Source: Spirochaetales bacterium (lineage in GTDB: Bacteria > Spirochaetota > Spirochaetia > SZUA-6 > JAFGRV01). Taken from it: a stretch of 33,590 nt of DNA. Both the position numbers and the translations under genes were made by a program. The notes under the pieces were generated by a model. The model saw only the letters and a program-made list of their open reading frames with translations. It was not told the origin of the DNA and did no database searches. Below, one piece after another: positions 5,932-15,757 of the stretch. The number at the start of each line of letters is the position of its first letter. Position 1 is the first letter of the stretch. The stretch is from NCBI GenBank assembly GCA_016937215.1, contig JAFGWI010000150.1, forward strand, positions 1-33,590. The letters are read 5' to 3'.

Positions 5932-8859
5932 TCAGAAATTATTTTTAATAATGGCGTAATAGGATGTTGTGTTATATTCAAGCTTTATTTTCTGAACAAT
6001 TTTTTCAGCATCATCATTTCGGCCAAGGTCATTCAATATTAGATAAGCCTGATAAAGGGCCTTAACAGCAACCTCTTTATATTGCGGAAAAAGATAACTT
6101 GTCTTGATGTATTCATCAGCAGCCAGAATCATGGAACCTTGAATTTTATAGATTTTCGCGACAAGACTCTGAGCCTCGGCTCCAGTTGAGCCAACCGAGT
6201 TATCACTCAGGCCCTTAAAAATATTCTGAGCGTATTGATAATTTTCTTTTATCAAATAATATTCGCCAATGCGAAATACAATTTGGTCTGAAAGCTGAGA
6301 ATCGAGCACTTCCTTTTGAAGCGCGAGAAGCTGCTTGTAAGCCTCTTCAGGTTCTTTATCCAGCAGCCAGGAAGCATATTCATAGGCTATTTTCTGCTGA
6401 ATCAAAACCGGTATTTCCTTGTCATCATTTATTTTGTTAACAAAGTCTAAAACATGATCAGCATTTCCCTGCTTTTGGAGAATATCTTTGATGGTTTCTA
6501 TAATCTGGTCCTGATTACGGTCCTGATCTGTGGTTTTTAAATACTGGTAATAATAATCAAGACTTTTTTGAGAATATCCCATTTCATTATTGGCAACAGC
6601 TAATTGATAATAAGCTCGCTGGATAAGCTGTGAGCTTTTAAACAGCTTGAGAAATTCTTCAAATCGTGTAATGGCCCGAAGAAAATTCCGTTTTTTCATG
6701 TCATCTTCTCCAAGATCAAACCAGGCTTCAGCAGCCAGTTCACTTTGAGGAAATTCCAAAGCCAATTGCTCAAAAACATCCTGCGCCTTGCCGCTGTCTC
6801 CGAGATGGGTCAACAATATTCCCTTTTGATACAGAATATTCTCACGTATTGGACTTTTACCGTATTCCTTATCAAGGGCAAGGGCTTTGTTGTAATATAA
6901 CAGAGCTTCTCCGTAATTCTGTTCTTCTGGATCTTCAGAGGCAAGGCCGGCACGAAAATAGGCTTCAGAGATTAGATTTGAATCATCATACAGGCGCGTT
7001 AATTTCAAAAAAGTATCCTTCGCGGCCTTCATGTGTTTCTGGCGATATTGCGCCCATCCCAGCCAGTAAAGAACTTCCGCTCCTTGGGCTTGGGTTTTTA
7101 ATAATTCAAAAGCAAAATTAAAATTTTCCGCTGCCAAAGGAAGAAGCCCCTCTTTCATCATGGATTTGCCAAGATAAAAATAACCCAGACCTTTCCATTG
7201 TAGATTTTCGGAAGGCTCCTGATTTTTTTTATCATTAGCTATTTCAGCATTTTTTTCCGATGTCAGTTTTTTGAAATAATCTTTGGCATTTTCAATATCA
7301 TCATAATTAAAATAATTAATGCCAATTGCCAATAAAGAACGTTTTTCCAGTTCTGTCCCCCTACCCCATTGGGCTGCTTGTTGATAAAATTCAAGGGCAC
7401 GGTTGTATTCTTTTCGCTGCGAATAAATATATCCGATTTTATAATAGCTTTCGCCCAACAAATCCGAGTGGCTGTGATTTTTTACAATATTCTGAAAATC
7501 CATAAGGGCGGCAGAATAATTTTCCGCCTTCAAATGTGTGTCAGCCCGAAAAAAAAGAAATTCAGGGTATTCCTTTTCAAAGGCATATTGCGATAATATC
7601 TGGTCCCAAATTTTAACAGATTCCTCGAACAAAGCTTCGCTGCTTTTAAGTTTCCCAAAGATGATTAACGCCTGTTTATGATAGGGGCTTTGTTTTTCAG
7701 TCACATAAAGATTAAGGTATTGATAGGCTTTTTGAAATTCCTTTTTTATCACATAAATATCCGCCAGCTTCAAGCGAATTTTATGGTTCAATTCATCCTG
7801 ATTTTCAATATCATTCGTTTTTAATGCTTTCTTAAGCGATTCTTCAGCGCTATCATAATCTTTTGCCAGGTAAAACAAAAGTCCATTATTATACTGGGCA
7901 AGTCGAATATCTTCGGGTGTTTTTAGAAAATCCAGAATCAAATGATACTGATACAAGGCCTCATCATAATCGTTTTTCTGCACATAAATATCGGATTTTA
8001 ATTTTAATGATTCCGCGTAGTACTCTCCTTGTGGATACTCTGTAATTAGGGTATGGATATAGTCCAAAGCCTTTTCAAAATCCATTTTTATATAATATAT
8101 TTGAGCGAACCTAAGGAATACAGCTTCCATATGCGAGTTTTTTTTATTTAATCTGATCAAAGATTCATAATGTCGAAGGGCTTTATCGTATTTAGCCTGT
8201 AAATAGTCACATTCACCTAGATAAAAAAGGGATTCATCAAAATACTGCGATTCAGGATAATTCAAGACAATCCGATTAAAAAGCTCGGCTGCTTTCTCAT
8301 AATGACCGGCCAGCAATTCATTATTCCCTGCCTGATAATAAATATAATCAGCCTGGCTTATTTGAAGATTCGATTCCAATAAACTATTAAAACAAAGTGA
8401 TGCCTCAGTATAATTCTGTATTTTTTTTAATCCAATCCCTTTCAAGATCAGGCTTTGCTGATAATAATATTCCTCCTGGGGAAATTTCAGCTGCTGATCC
8501 AGATAATTTATGGATTTATCATAAATTTCCTGATAATAATAACTGGCGCCTATCCAGTAATTAATCTTGCTGCAATAGGGACTGGATGGGAAATTCTGTT
8601 CAAAACTGACTAACCGGGTAATAGTCTGATTGTATTGTTTTGAATAAAAATAGGATAAACCAAGAAAATAAGCCGCGTCATCGGCCAAAGTATCCTGAGG
8701 AAAAATCATGAGTAATTTTTCAAAACTACCTGCTGCCACAGAAAAAAAATGGTCTTTAAAAGCCTGATTTCCAATTTTGAAAATATCTTCAGCACTTTCG
8801 GAATATAACATTCCCGCCATAGCGAGCAACAGGGGAAAAAATATTCCCTTTTTTATCAT
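5932..8859 (-). CDS. Large exported tetratricopeptide-repeat protein
   Basis: A 975-residue protein starting with a signal peptide (KKGIFFPLLLAMAGMLYS, likely cleaved near residue 20-22) and then made almost wholly of helical TPR units, many with the pattern A-x-x-x-F-x-x-(V/L)-(V/L)-x-x-(Y/F)-P-x-S/D-x-(Y/L). The repeats resemble those of BamD, YbgF/CpoB and PilF-type outer-membrane scaffold proteins, so a periplasmic protein-binding role is inferred. No Cys follows the hydrophobic core, so it is not an obvious lipoprotein. Its ATG overlaps the clpC stop codon in an ATGA, which couples its translation to clpC. This partnership with a cytoplasmic ATPase is unusual. No catalytic domain is visible. 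Base use resembles neighbouring genes. Confidence 0.88.
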   Translation of the reverse strand: MIKKGIFFPLLLAMAGMLYSESAEDIFKIGNQAFKDHFFSVAAGSFEKLLMIFPQDTLADDAAYFLGLSYFYSKQYNQTITRLVSFEQNFPSSPYCSKINYWIGASYYYQEIYDKSINYLDQQLKFPQEEYYYQQSLILKGIGLKKIQNYTEASLCFNSLLESNLQISQADYIYYQAGNNELLAGHYEKAAELFNRIVLNYPESQYFDESLFYLGECDYLQAKYDKALRHYESLIRLNKKNSHMEAVFLRFAQIYYIKMDFEKALDYIHTLITEYPQGEYYAESLKLKSDIYVQKNDYDEALYQYHLILDFLKTPEDIRLAQYNNGLLFYLAKDYDSAEESLKKALKTNDIENQDELNHKIRLKLADIYVIKKEFQKAYQYLNLYVTEKQSPYHKQALIIFGKLKSSEALFEESVKIWDQILSQYAFEKEYPEFLFFRADTHLKAENYSAALMDFQNIVKNHSHSDLLGESYYKIGYIYSQRKEYNRALEFYQQAAQWGRGTELEKRSLLAIGINYFNYDDIENAKDYFKKLTSEKNAEIANDKKNQEPSENLQWKGLGYFYLGKSMMKEGLLPLAAENFNFAFELLKTQAQGAEVLYWLGWAQYRQKHMKAAKDTFLKLTRLYDDSNLISEAYFRAGLASEDPEEQNYGEALLYYNKALALDKEYGKSPIRENILYQKGILLTHLGDSGKAQDVFEQLALEFPQSELAAEAWFDLGEDDMKKRNFLRAITRFEEFLKLFKSSQLIQRAYYQLAVANNEMGYSQKSLDYYYQYLKTTDQDRNQDQIIETIKDILQKQGNADHVLDFVNKINDDKEIPVLIQQKIAYEYASWLLDKEPEEAYKQLLALQKEVLDSQLSDQIVFRIGEYYLIKENYQYAQNIFKGLSDNSVGSTGAEAQSLVAKIYKIQGSMILAADEYIKTSYLFPQYKEVAVKALYQAYLILNDLGRNDDAEKIVQKIKLEYNTTSYYAIIKNNF

Positions 8860-11360
8860 TTAGAAACAGGTTCCATCTCTTCCATTGTATTTGTATCTAC
8901 TACAGGTTTTCCCTGTTTAAAAACAATTTTATCATTTTTAAAGTCAACAAGTATAGAGGAACCGTTTTTAAATTTACCTTTCAAAATCTCGATGGATAAT
9001 GGATCTTCCAAATGTTTTTGAAGAGTACGCCGCAAGGGCCTGGCCCCATACTTTTCATCAAAACCTTCTTTAACCAGAAAATCCTTGGCCTTTTTATTGA
9101 TTTTTAAAGTCATATTCTGATCTTTCAAGCGCTCTTCTATTTCCAGAATAAGCAAATCGAGGATCTTGGCAATATGCTCTTTCATGAGGCTGTGAAAAAC
9201 GACAATTTCGTCAACACGGTTTAGAAATTCGGGATTAAAAAGCCGTTTTAGTTCATTCATGGCAGAATTCCGGATTTCGCTAAAAGGCATCATCCCGCCT
9301 TCAGCCTGAAAACCAAGAAAGGAATCCTTGCTGATTTGTCTGGCTCCGGCATTGGATGTCATGATCAAAACCGTGTTTCTAAACGATACAGTATGCCCCA
9401 GATTATCCTGCAACTGGCCTTCTTCCAATACCTGCAAGAGCAAATTAAAAACATCCTGATGAGCCTTTTCAATTTCATCAAGAAGAATCACACTATAGGG
9501 ACGACGACGGATTTTTTCCGTAAGCAAACCACCCTCTTCATAACCAATGTATCCCGGAGGCGCTCCAACCAGACGTGAAACATTGTGCTTTTCCATAAAA
9601 TCGGACATATCAATACGAATCAGAGCGTCTTCATCCCCGAATAAAAACTCAGCCAGGCTTTTGGCTAAAAAGGTTTTTCCAACACCTGTGGGTCCAAGAA
9701 AAATAAAGGAACCTCTGGGTCGTTTTGGCGAACTCAAGCCAGTTCGGGAACGCCTGATAGCCGAAGCGATGACCTTAATGGCTTCATCTTGTCCGATCAC
9801 GTTTTGATGAAGCTCCTCCTCAATATGAAGCAATTTCTCAGATTCGGTTTGGGCAATTCGATAAATGGGGATACCTGTCAAGCTAGAGATGATCTTCTGG
9901 ATTTCATCAACATCGATAATGTTTTCTTCAACCTTGATCTTGTTTTCCCATTCTTTTTTCTTATCAACCAGCTTTTCTCGTAATTTATTTACCTTATCAC
10001 GAACCCCTGCGGCTTTTTCATAATTCTGATTGTTCACGAATTTGGTTTTTTCAAGCATAAGCGATTCAATTTCTTTTTCCATATCAGATATTTCCTTGGG
10101 TTTCACGCTGTTGGAAATTCGTTTTTGAGAGCCTGCTTCATCAATAAGATCGATGGCTTTGTCGGGCAAAAACCGTTCTGTCACATAGCGGTGTGATAAA
10201 ACCGCTGCGGCTTCAAGAGCATCATAGGTATAGGTAACATGATGATGTTCTTCATATTTGCTTTTGATACCTGTGAGAATTTGAATGGTTTCCTCAACAG
10301 CGGGCTCATCCACAAAAATAGATTGAAAACGGCGCTCAAGAGCAGCATCCTTCTCGATGTATTTTTTGTATTCATTCAGTGTGGTTGCGCCAATACATTG
10401 CAACTCGCCTCGTGACAAGGCTGGTTTAAGCATATTCGAAGCATCAATGGCTCCTTCAGCGCCGCCTGCACCGATTATGGTATGAAGTTCATCGATGAAA
10501 AGAATGACATTGCTGGTAGACATGATTTCCTGCATCACCTTTTTAAGGCGTTCTTCAAATTCACCGCGATATTTTGTACCAGCTACAAGAGAGGCCAAAT
10601 CAAGTATGACCACACGTTTTCCGTAAAGCACATCCGGTGCTGAGCCGTCGATAACACGCTGGGCAAGCCCTTCAACAATAGCGGTTTTTCCAACACCTGG
10701 TTCACCGATGAGCACAGGATTATTCTTGGTTCTTCTTGCCAGGATCTGTATTACCCGCTGAATTTCATTCTCTCGGCCTATCACCGGGTCAAGTTTTCCT
10801 TCACGAGCTAAAGCGGTTAAATCCCTTGAAAATTCATTCAAGGTGGGTGTAGGTGTTTTAGGGGGAATCACGTTTTTTTTCTTGATTCCCTGGGGTGTGC
10901 GGCGGGTTGTTCCTGGAGTATTAATTGAAAAAACCGCGTCCTTCAGATCATTGGTGGAAATCCCCTGTTCTGCCAGATAATTTCGTGTAATGCTGTCGTT
11001 TTCATTGGCACAAGCCAAGAGCAGATGCTCGGTACCAATATATTCATGACCAAGGTTCCTGGCTTCTTCCTGGGATACATCCAGAATCTTCTGCAAACGT
11101 TTGGAAGGAAACAATTCGGCTTGAATAGTTTCCTTTACCACATTTTTTGGAATACGATGTTCCATAACCTGGATCATGTCCGCGATATTAATGCGAATTT
11201 TCTGTAAGGCCTTTACAGCCACCCCTGTGCCATCTTTTAATAAAGCAAGAACAATATGTTCCGGCTGAATTTTATCGGAATTGAGTTTTTTAGCTTCTTC
11301 CGGTGCCAATATGGACAAAACACGTTGCGCCCTTTGTGTTAATCCTCGAAATTTAAACAT
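8856..11360 (-). CDS. clpC: ATP-dependent Clp protease ATP-binding subunit ClpC
   Basis: An 834-residue Hsp100 unfoldase that feeds substrates to ClpP. Order of parts: two-repeat Clp N-domain (about 1-145); first AAA+ module with Walker A GEPGVGKT at 219-226 and Walker B ILFIDE near 286-291; middle domain with a UVR-like segment (about 440-465), which marks ClpC rather than ClpA/ClpB; second AAA+ module with Walker A GPTGVGKT at 556-563 and Walker [13 protein letters not shown]-terminal D2-small domain. Key motifs appear intact. The ATG at 11360 is preceded by AGGGAGGG. A promoter candidate lies at 11398-11424. No CIRCE or CtsR-type operator was seen and there is no ctsR gene nearby. clpC is separated from mcsA-mcsB by 616 bases but shares their strand, as in the Firmicutes mcsA-mcsB-clpC order. 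Confidence 0.96.
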   Translation of the reverse strand: MFKFRGLTQRAQRVLSILAPEEAKKLNSDKIQPEHIVLALLKDGTGVAVKALQKIRINIADMIQVMEHRIPKNVVKETIQAELFPSKRLQKILDVSQEEARNLGHEYIGTEHLLLACANENDSITRNYLAEQGISTNDLKDAVFSINTPGTTRRTPQGIKKKNVIPPKTPTPTLNEFSRDLTALAREGKLDPVIGRENEIQRVIQILARRTKNNPVLIGEPGVGKTAIVEGLAQRVIDGSAPDVLYGKRVVILDLASLVAGTKYRGEFEERLKKVMQEIMSTSNVILFIDELHTIIGAGGAEGAIDASNMLKPALSRGELQCIGATTLNEYKKYIEKDAALERRFQSIFVDEPAVEETIQILTGIKSKYEEHHHVTYTYDALEAAAVLSHRYVTERFLPDKAIDLIDEAGSQKRISNSVKPKEISDMEKEIESLMLEKTKFVNNQNYEKAAGVRDKVNKLREKLVDKKKEWENKIKVEENIIDVDEIQKIISSLTGIPIYRIAQTESEKLLHIEEELHQNVIGQDEAIKVIASAIRRSRTGLSSPKRPRGSFIFLGPTGVGKTFLAKSLAEFLFGDEDALIRIDMSDFMEKHNVSRLVGAPPGYIGYEEGGLLTEKIRRRPYSVILLDEIEKAHQDVFNLLLQVLEEGQLQDNLGHTVSFRNTVLIMTSNAGARQISKDSFLGFQAEGGMMPFSEIRNSAMNELKRLFNPEFLNRVDEIVVFHSLMKEHIAKILDLLILEIEERLKDQNMTLKINKKAKDFLVKEGFDEKYGARPLRRTLQKHLEDPLSIEILKGKFKNGSSILVDFKNDKIVFKQGKPVVDTNTMEEMEPVSK

Positions 11361-11397
11361 GATTCCCTCCCTGATTCAACAATTCAAGTGTCACAAA

Positions 11398-11424
11398 ATT
11401 GTATATTTACAAATCCCAAGTCAA
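11398..11424 (-). promoter_or_regulatory. Candidate clpC promoter
   Basis: On the minus strand TTGACT (11424-11419), a short 15-base spacer and TACAAT (11403-11398) lie about 40 bases ahead of the clpC ATG. The spacer is shorter than optimal. No heat-shock operator is visible next to it. Confidence 0.4.
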
Positions 11425-11606
11425 GAAATTTTAATCCTTAGGAATTATCTCTTCTTTGGCTGATCATACTTGTTTCTGATAGTTCCTTTAAAAGATACTA
11501 AGAAAATTACAGATAGCTCAAGGCTTTAATTCAGTTTTTTTTTTATTCATTACTAGATAATAATCAGTCTTGAATGAAAATTCTAATCTTTTTTTTTCTT
11601 GTTAAC

Positions 11607-11765
11607 TCATTGGATACGATTATCTGATTTTTTAGAAATCTGGAGTATCCGAGTCTTTAAAATCAATTTTCTGATACTCGATATTTCGCATTTTTCATTT
11701 GCCCACGCAAAAATGGCTACAGACTCCTCAAACAGGAAACCCTTACTCTTTACCTGGTGAATCAT
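11607..11765 (-). CDS. Possible 52-residue small protein
   Basis: An ATG at 11765 opens 52 codons ending in TGA at 11609-11607. The predicted product begins MIHQVKSKGFLFEE and is basic, with Trp at residue 21 and Cys at 26; no motif or membrane segment is seen. A purine-rich GAAAAGAG about 10 bases upstream is a weak ribosome binding site. It lies in the large gap between mcsB and clpC on the same strand. It may be a chance frame or a remnant; there is no homology support. Confidence 0.2.
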   Translation of the reverse strand: MIHQVKSKGFLFEESVAIFAWANEKCEISSIRKLILKTRILQISKKSDNRIQ

Positions 11766-11976
11766 CACAATTCACTCTTTTCTATGTTTTGTCGATACAT
11801 TACTTTTTTTATTTTTCTTAGCAACTACCAGGTGCCAAGATAAGAAAAATCAGTGGAAAACCCATTTGGCCGGAGGTTTTTGGAAATCCACTTAAGTAAA
11901 AAACTCATCCTATAGGCTGTAATCGTAACCCTTTAATCTCAAAGGATGCTCTCATTAAGCGATTTTTTTCTATTAT

Positions 11977-13026
11977 TTACAAGATATCACGAATAAGTTT
12001 AGCTCGCATTAAATCGTTATTTATTTTTGTAGATTGGTTATCCTTCTGAGAAGGATAATTCCTGATCTGGTTTTTTTGCGACAAAAATAACAAGGAAGTA
12101 ACTTGCCCCAGAGAATGGTCTTCAACAAAACCCATATTAACCCCCAGCCGAATGATGGAAAGCAGCTCCATGGCCTCCTGTGAAGAAAGCGAAGAAGAGT
12201 ATTTTAATATTTCTCTGGAACGTTCAATTTTTTGCCTTAACTCAGATTCCTTTTTTTCTATTAACGCATTCCGAATTTTCCTTTCCAAACTGATAAGAGG
12301 AATCAATAATTCCCTGAAACCATCGAGAAAAGAGTTTTCATTAAAACCAATGGACCATTTATTGCTGATTTGATAAAGCGATGCTAAAGTGGAATTTCCC
12401 TGCCCTCTGTAGCATTTGACCAAAAGCCCCTTATCCATGATGATTTTCAAAGTATCCTGAATAATGGAAGAAATCTCCAAGGCTGGCAAATGAACAAGAA
12501 CCGAGACTTGCAAACCTGAACCAGCATCCTTTAAGGAAGAGCTTTGATAGCCCCATTTCAGGGAAACAGCATACTGAATAAGCTTTTCAAGGCTTTTGTC
12601 AATGTAAAGGCAATCAGCATAGGCATCGATCAGGCTTAATCCTCCCTTGATAGTGGAAATTTTAAGGTGGTCCTGATCCATTAATGTCAAGGATAGATTT
12701 TTGCTTTTATGAATACCTATAACAGAATAGAGATTTTGAATTAAAGCATCTGAGGCAATATTTCTCTCAACAATAAGATCCTTTTCTTCAGTTGTTAATT
12801 CATTCATCGCGTAAAAATCAAATTGAGACGCTAAATCGGATTTTTTGATCATGGAGATGATCAACTCTAGGGCGGCATTTTTCTGTTCATCGCTCATTTG
12901 ATGAGGAAAGGGATAACCCTGAATATTTCTGACAAGTCCGATTTGACTGGATAGAATAATATCGCTCTCAGGGCCTTGCTGATAAAACCAGTTAAAATGC
13001 TCAATTGTTTTTGTTAAATTACTCAT
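11977..13026 (-). CDS. mcsB: McsB-like protein, probably a catalytically inactive protein-arginine kinase
   Basis: A 349-residue homologue of the phosphagen-kinase-fold protein-arginine kinase McsB, which in Firmicutes tags proteins with phosphoarginine for ClpCP. The fold is recognisable throughout (GPESDIILSS at 18-27, VLVHLPALE at 176-184, LYQISNKWSIG at 218-227, LGVNMGFVE in the C-terminal helical part). Yet the motifs that bind ATP and do catalysis are changed: SSRIRLARN is SSQIGLVRN (26-34), NEEDHLRIQ is MDQDHLKIS (116-124), SCPTNVGTGLRAS is SSLKDAGSGLQVS (163-174, one residue shorter in the loop), and YGEGSEA is RGQGNST. The C-terminal RDxxRA phosphoarginine-pocket motif is NDLMRA. The ATG at 13026 fits the usual McsB start; it overlaps mcsA by eight bases. 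An upstream in-frame start at 13059 is less likely. The frame is intact, so a regulatory or adaptor role is inferred. Confidence 0.85.
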   Translation of the reverse strand: MSNLTKTIEHFNWFYQQGPESDIILSSQIGLVRNIQGYPFPHQMSDEQKNAALELIISMIKKSDLASQFDFYAMNELTTEEKDLIVERNIASDALIQNLYSVIGIHKSKNLSLTLMDQDHLKISTIKGGLSLIDAYADCLYIDKSLEKLIQYAVSLKWGYQSSSLKDAGSGLQVSVLVHLPALEISSIIQDTLKIIMDKGLLVKCYRGQGNSTLASLYQISNKWSIGFNENSFLDGFRELLIPLISLERKIRNALIEKKESELRQKIERSREILKYSSSLSSQEAMELLSIIRLGVNMGFVEDHSLGQVTSLLFLSQKNQIRNYPSQKDNQSTKINNDLMRAKLIRDIL

Positions 13027-13534
13027 AATTATACCAATTGCTCTCGGTAAGGATTTCAATATCCTTTTTTATCTGCTGAGCCGATTCAAAATCCTCTCGT
13101 TCAACAGCATGGCCAAGGCGTGTTTTTAATTTATCCAGTGAATACAAATAATTTTTATAAAAAGTCAGATTTTCCGGCACGCGTCCTTTGTGCCGAATAT
13201 GATCGGGAAAACCGGAAAACAGGCTTTCAATTTGTTTATCAAACTGGATATAACATTCAGGACAGCCCACGGTTTTGGTATCCAGGATTTCACTTAATGA
13301 AAAACCGCATTCCTTGCAAATTTGTTTCTTCAATTTTCTGTCTCTGGGGCGTTTAAAAGAAACAATATTGCTTAATAGTTTGGCGATCGAGTATTCTTCC
13401 GGGTTATCATGGCAAATAAATCCTACGACTTTCGCGCATTCCTCACATACAAAAATCCTGTCTGTTTTTGAATTGATTACGCGGGTAATTTCTATTTTTG
13501 CTTTTTTCTTTTGACAAATTTCACAATCAGCCAT
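13019..13534 (-). CDS. mcsA: McsA-like zinc protein, activator/adaptor of the McsB-ClpC system
   Basis: A 171-residue protein with four C-x-x-C zinc-binding pairs (CEIC at 4-7, CEEC near 30, CKEC and CPEC in the middle) and a C-terminal UVR motif (residues near 140-165, with AVEREDFESAQQIKKDIE). This is the standard McsA layout: tandem zinc modules plus a UVR helix pair that in Firmicutes binds and activates McsB and contacts ClpC. The ATG at 13534 has AGGAAG five to six bases upstream. It follows the lolC/E-type permease gene after 40 bases and overlaps mcsB by eight, so it is part of the long minus-strand operon. The zinc ligands are intact, in contrast to the altered active site of its partner. 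Confidence 0.9.
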   Translation of the reverse strand: MADCEICQKKKAKIEITRVINSKTDRIFVCEECAKVVGFICHDNPEEYSIAKLLSNIVSFKRPRDRKLKKQICKECGFSLSEILDTKTVGCPECYIQFDKQIESLFSGFPDHIRHKGRVPENLTFYKNYLYSLDKLKTRLGHAVEREDFESAQQIKKDIEILTESNWYNYE

Positions 13535-13574
13535 AGATACTTCCTATCATATTTATATATATAACTAAAAACAA

Positions 13575-15077
13575 TCAATATTTCCGAATAATATCCAGAG
13601 GCTTGATTTTTCCTGCTCTATTGGCCGGCAAATAAGCTGCGAAAGTGGCCAAGGTGACTGTTAAAATAAGAACCCCGGACACCTCCAAAAAGGATAAACT
13701 TACTGGAATTTCCTGTAAATAAAAATCAGGATTTAGGATTTTCCAATGATGATACTCCTCTAATTGCAATATCGGCTTAAAAAGGATATAAAACCACTTA
13801 TTTATTTGATTTAGTATAATTTCAAGTGTTTTTATCACCTCATTAATATTAACCGCGACGATCAATCCTCCAATTATACCACCTAAAGCGCCAATTAGTC
13901 CGCATAAAAACCCCAAAAACATGAAAATAAGGGCAATATTTTTACGGGACATACCCATACTCTTTAAGATGGCAATTTCCTGACTTTTTTCCATGGTCAA
14001 CATCATAATTGATGAATAAACATTCACCGATGCCACCATAACAATCAATATCATGATAAAAACCAATAGGGTTTTAATAGATTGATAGGATTGATATTGG
14101 GTTTGTCGCAATTCATACCAGGTTGAAATCGGATGAAAAACTGAAGAGATTCCACCCAACTTATTCTGTATTTGACCAATGGCCCGATTAAGCTCAGTAA
14201 AAGGGTCATTAACTTTAATTCCCAGATATTCCCGGTCATTATTGGATACCAATAATTTTCTTCCCAAATCGTATGAAATATATCCAAGATATTTATCAAT
14301 ATCCTGATAACCAGTAGAAATGATTCCGGTTACAATAAACCTTGTTGTTTTAAATACCTGACGCTGGCCGAGTTGCTTAAAGGTGATCAGAAACACCAAA
14401 TCACCTGGACCTATTTTCGCGAGCTGGGCCAAACCTTTGCCAATGACAATATTTTTATCAAAAGCAACAGTCGATAAAATGCTTTTTGCTTTTTGAACAT
14501 CCTCAATGGTTCTATGGGTTTGTAATTGATAGGAAGTTTGCATTTTTTCATAACACTTTAAAAGAATAGCCCGATGGTCATCCTTGAGTTTAGGAAGAAT
14601 CATGGTTTCAAAAACTTCAGCTGCAATTTCAAAGGGCAAATCCACCAGATTAAAATTTCCTTCTGAAAGAGTTAGGTATTCCTGCAGATTTTTATCCCGC
14701 TGATACAAATCAGGAGCGATGGCCTTGATTTCCGTACCAATCAATTCCTCTTTGGCACTAATAAAGACAACTCCCGAACGTTCGGGAAAGGCAATTTTTA
14801 CAGAGTCGAGTTTTTCAATTTCTCCGGCTTGTTCAAATATCTCGTTTTTTCCTATGGTCTGAGGATAGGAAACCTGGAGATGGTAGGTTGAATTTTCGAT
14901 GGTATGATTGATTATGCCCTCTATCATACCATTGGTAACTACCATCACCAGCAAAAGCGGAAAAATACTAATTATAATTCCAATCATCGCTCCTTTGAGA
15001 TGATAAAAAAAACCTTTTTTTTCTCCAGAACTAAGCATTGTTCGAAGGGCAATATAAAAAGGGATTTTTAAATTCAT
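13575..15077 (-). CDS. LolC/LolE-type ABC transporter permease (FtsX/MacB fold), large form
   Basis: A 500-residue inner-membrane protein with one N-terminal membrane helix (about 30-52), a long periplasmic domain, and three C-terminal helices with the FtsX signature (KSQEIAILKSMGMSRKNIALIFMFLGF, followed by the last helix and NRAGKIKPLDIIRKY). This topology matches LolC/LolE, which extract lipoproteins from the inner membrane for delivery to the outer membrane. At 500 residues it is about 80-100 longer than typical; the excess lies in the periplasmic domain, including a region near residues 145-190 with charged helices, and around the last loop. Its start overlaps the lolD stop by four bases (ATGA). 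With the other permease it would form a heterodimer around LolD. Which of the two corresponds to LolC or LolE is not clear. Confidence 0.85.
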   Translation of the reverse strand: MNLKIPFYIALRTMLSSGEKKGFFYHLKGAMIGIIISIFPLLLVMVVTNGMIEGIINHTIENSTYHLQVSYPQTIGKNEIFEQAGEIEKLDSVKIAFPERSGVVFISAKEELIGTEIKAIAPDLYQRDKNLQEYLTLSEGNFNLVDLPFEIAAEVFETMILPKLKDDHRAILLKCYEKMQTSYQLQTHRTIEDVQKAKSILSTVAFDKNIVIGKGLAQLAKIGPGDLVFLITFKQLGQRQVFKTTRFIVTGIISTGYQDIDKYLGYISYDLGRKLLVSNNDREYLGIKVNDPFTELNRAIGQIQNKLGGISSVFHPISTWYELRQTQYQSYQSIKTLLVFIMILIVMVASVNVYSSIMMLTMEKSQEIAILKSMGMSRKNIALIFMFLGFLCGLIGALGGIIGGLIVAVNINEVIKTLEIILNQINKWFYILFKPILQLEEYHHWKILNPDFYLQEIPVSLSFLEVSGVLILTVTLATFAAYLPANRAGKIKPLDIIRKY

Positions 15078-15757
15078 AATTGACTCAGTCTTCCCCCGTC
15101 CAATTGGTAATGGGTATATTGATCTGTTTTGAAATGACTGTTATGAGTTACCATAATGAGGGTTTTGGATAATTTGGTGACAAGCGAAAAAAGGACATCC
15201 TCTACCAGCCGGGTATTTCCTTCATCCAGATTTCCTGTGGGTTCGTCGGCAATAATGACAGGGGGATCATTCATCAATGCCCTGGCCAATGCTACTCGCT
15301 GCCTCTCGCCGCCGGAAAGTTGGGTCAGGTAATGATTTTCCCTGTGGGACAAGCCGACCTCGGCCAAAAGTTTTGATGCCTTGGTTTTAGCCGCTGCCAT
15401 AGGTTGTTGAGCAATCAGGGCCGGCATCATGACATTTTCGATTGCAGAAAAATCCTTTAATAGAAAATGAAATTGAAATATAAAACCAATAAAATCCATG
15501 CGAAAACGAGTCAGAGCATCTTCATTAAGATGGGTAATATCCTGGTCACGAAACCAGATTGAACCGGAACTGGGATTATCTATACCGCCTATCAAATTCA
15601 ACAAGGTGCTTTTTCCGCTCCCGCTTTCACCGGTTATGATGTAAATTTTTCCTTGTTCAAAATCAAGATTGATATCTCTTAAAACTTGAATTTCCTCGTT
15701 TCCTGTATGGTAAATTTTATTCAAAGATTCACTTCTTATTAAGCTCATACTATTCAT
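15074..15757 (-). CDS. lolD: LolD-type ABC transporter ATPase
   Basis: A 227-residue cytoplasmic ATPase. Walker A is GESGSGKST (about 42-50), the Q-loop follows as FIFQFHFLL, the ABC signature LSGGERQR is near residue 145 and Walker [16 protein letters not shown] near 168, with a downstream switch histidine in MVTHN. The FQFHFLL segment and [17 protein letters not shown] are typical of the LolD/MacB branch. It is flanked on both sides by FtsX-type permeases with overlapping ends, so it powers the lipoprotein-release complex. Two ATGs compete: 15757, with GAGGT immediately in front, and 15748, which has GAGGT at the more usual nine-base spacing; the second would give 224 residues. Confidence 0.93.
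   Translation of the reverse strand: MNSMSLIRSESLNKIYHTGNEEIQVLRDINLDFEQGKIYIITGESGSGKSTLLNLIGGIDNPSSGSIWFRDQDITHLNEDALTRFRMDFIGFIFQFHFLLKDFSAIENVMMPALIAQQPMAAAKTKASKLLAEVGLSHRENHYLTQLSGGERQRVALARALMNDPPVIIADEPTGNLDEGNTRLVEDVLFSLVTKLSKTLIMVTHNSHFKTDQYTHYQLDGGRLSQL

Larger units (their letters stand above)
11361..11976. other. 616-base gap between mcsB and clpC
   Basis: An AT-rich spacer. It holds the clpC promoter candidate and ribosome binding site at its clpC end, a possible 52-codon frame (11607-11765, minus), an inverted repeat GAGTATC/GATACTC (11643-11649, 11683-11689) and a perfect 10-base inverted repeat ATTTTTCTTA/TAAGAAAAAT (11811-11820, 11841-11850). The last, with a nearby GTGG/CCAC pairing, may end the long upstream operon. 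No copy of the modular element is clear here. The gap's length, where related operons are usually compact, suggests that a gene has been lost. Confidence 0.5.

Noticed and set aside
5571-5981. Open frames of 110-136 codons on both strands across element B
   Set aside because: They run through palindromes, the element core and the 3' end of the TPR gene; their predicted proteins show no domain and mirror each other across the strands.
11361-11460. CIRCE or CtsR operator before clpC
   Set aside because: Neither the TTAGCACTC/GAGTGCTAA inverted repeat nor a CtsR-like heptad repeat is visible, and there is no ctsR or hrcA gene in the window.
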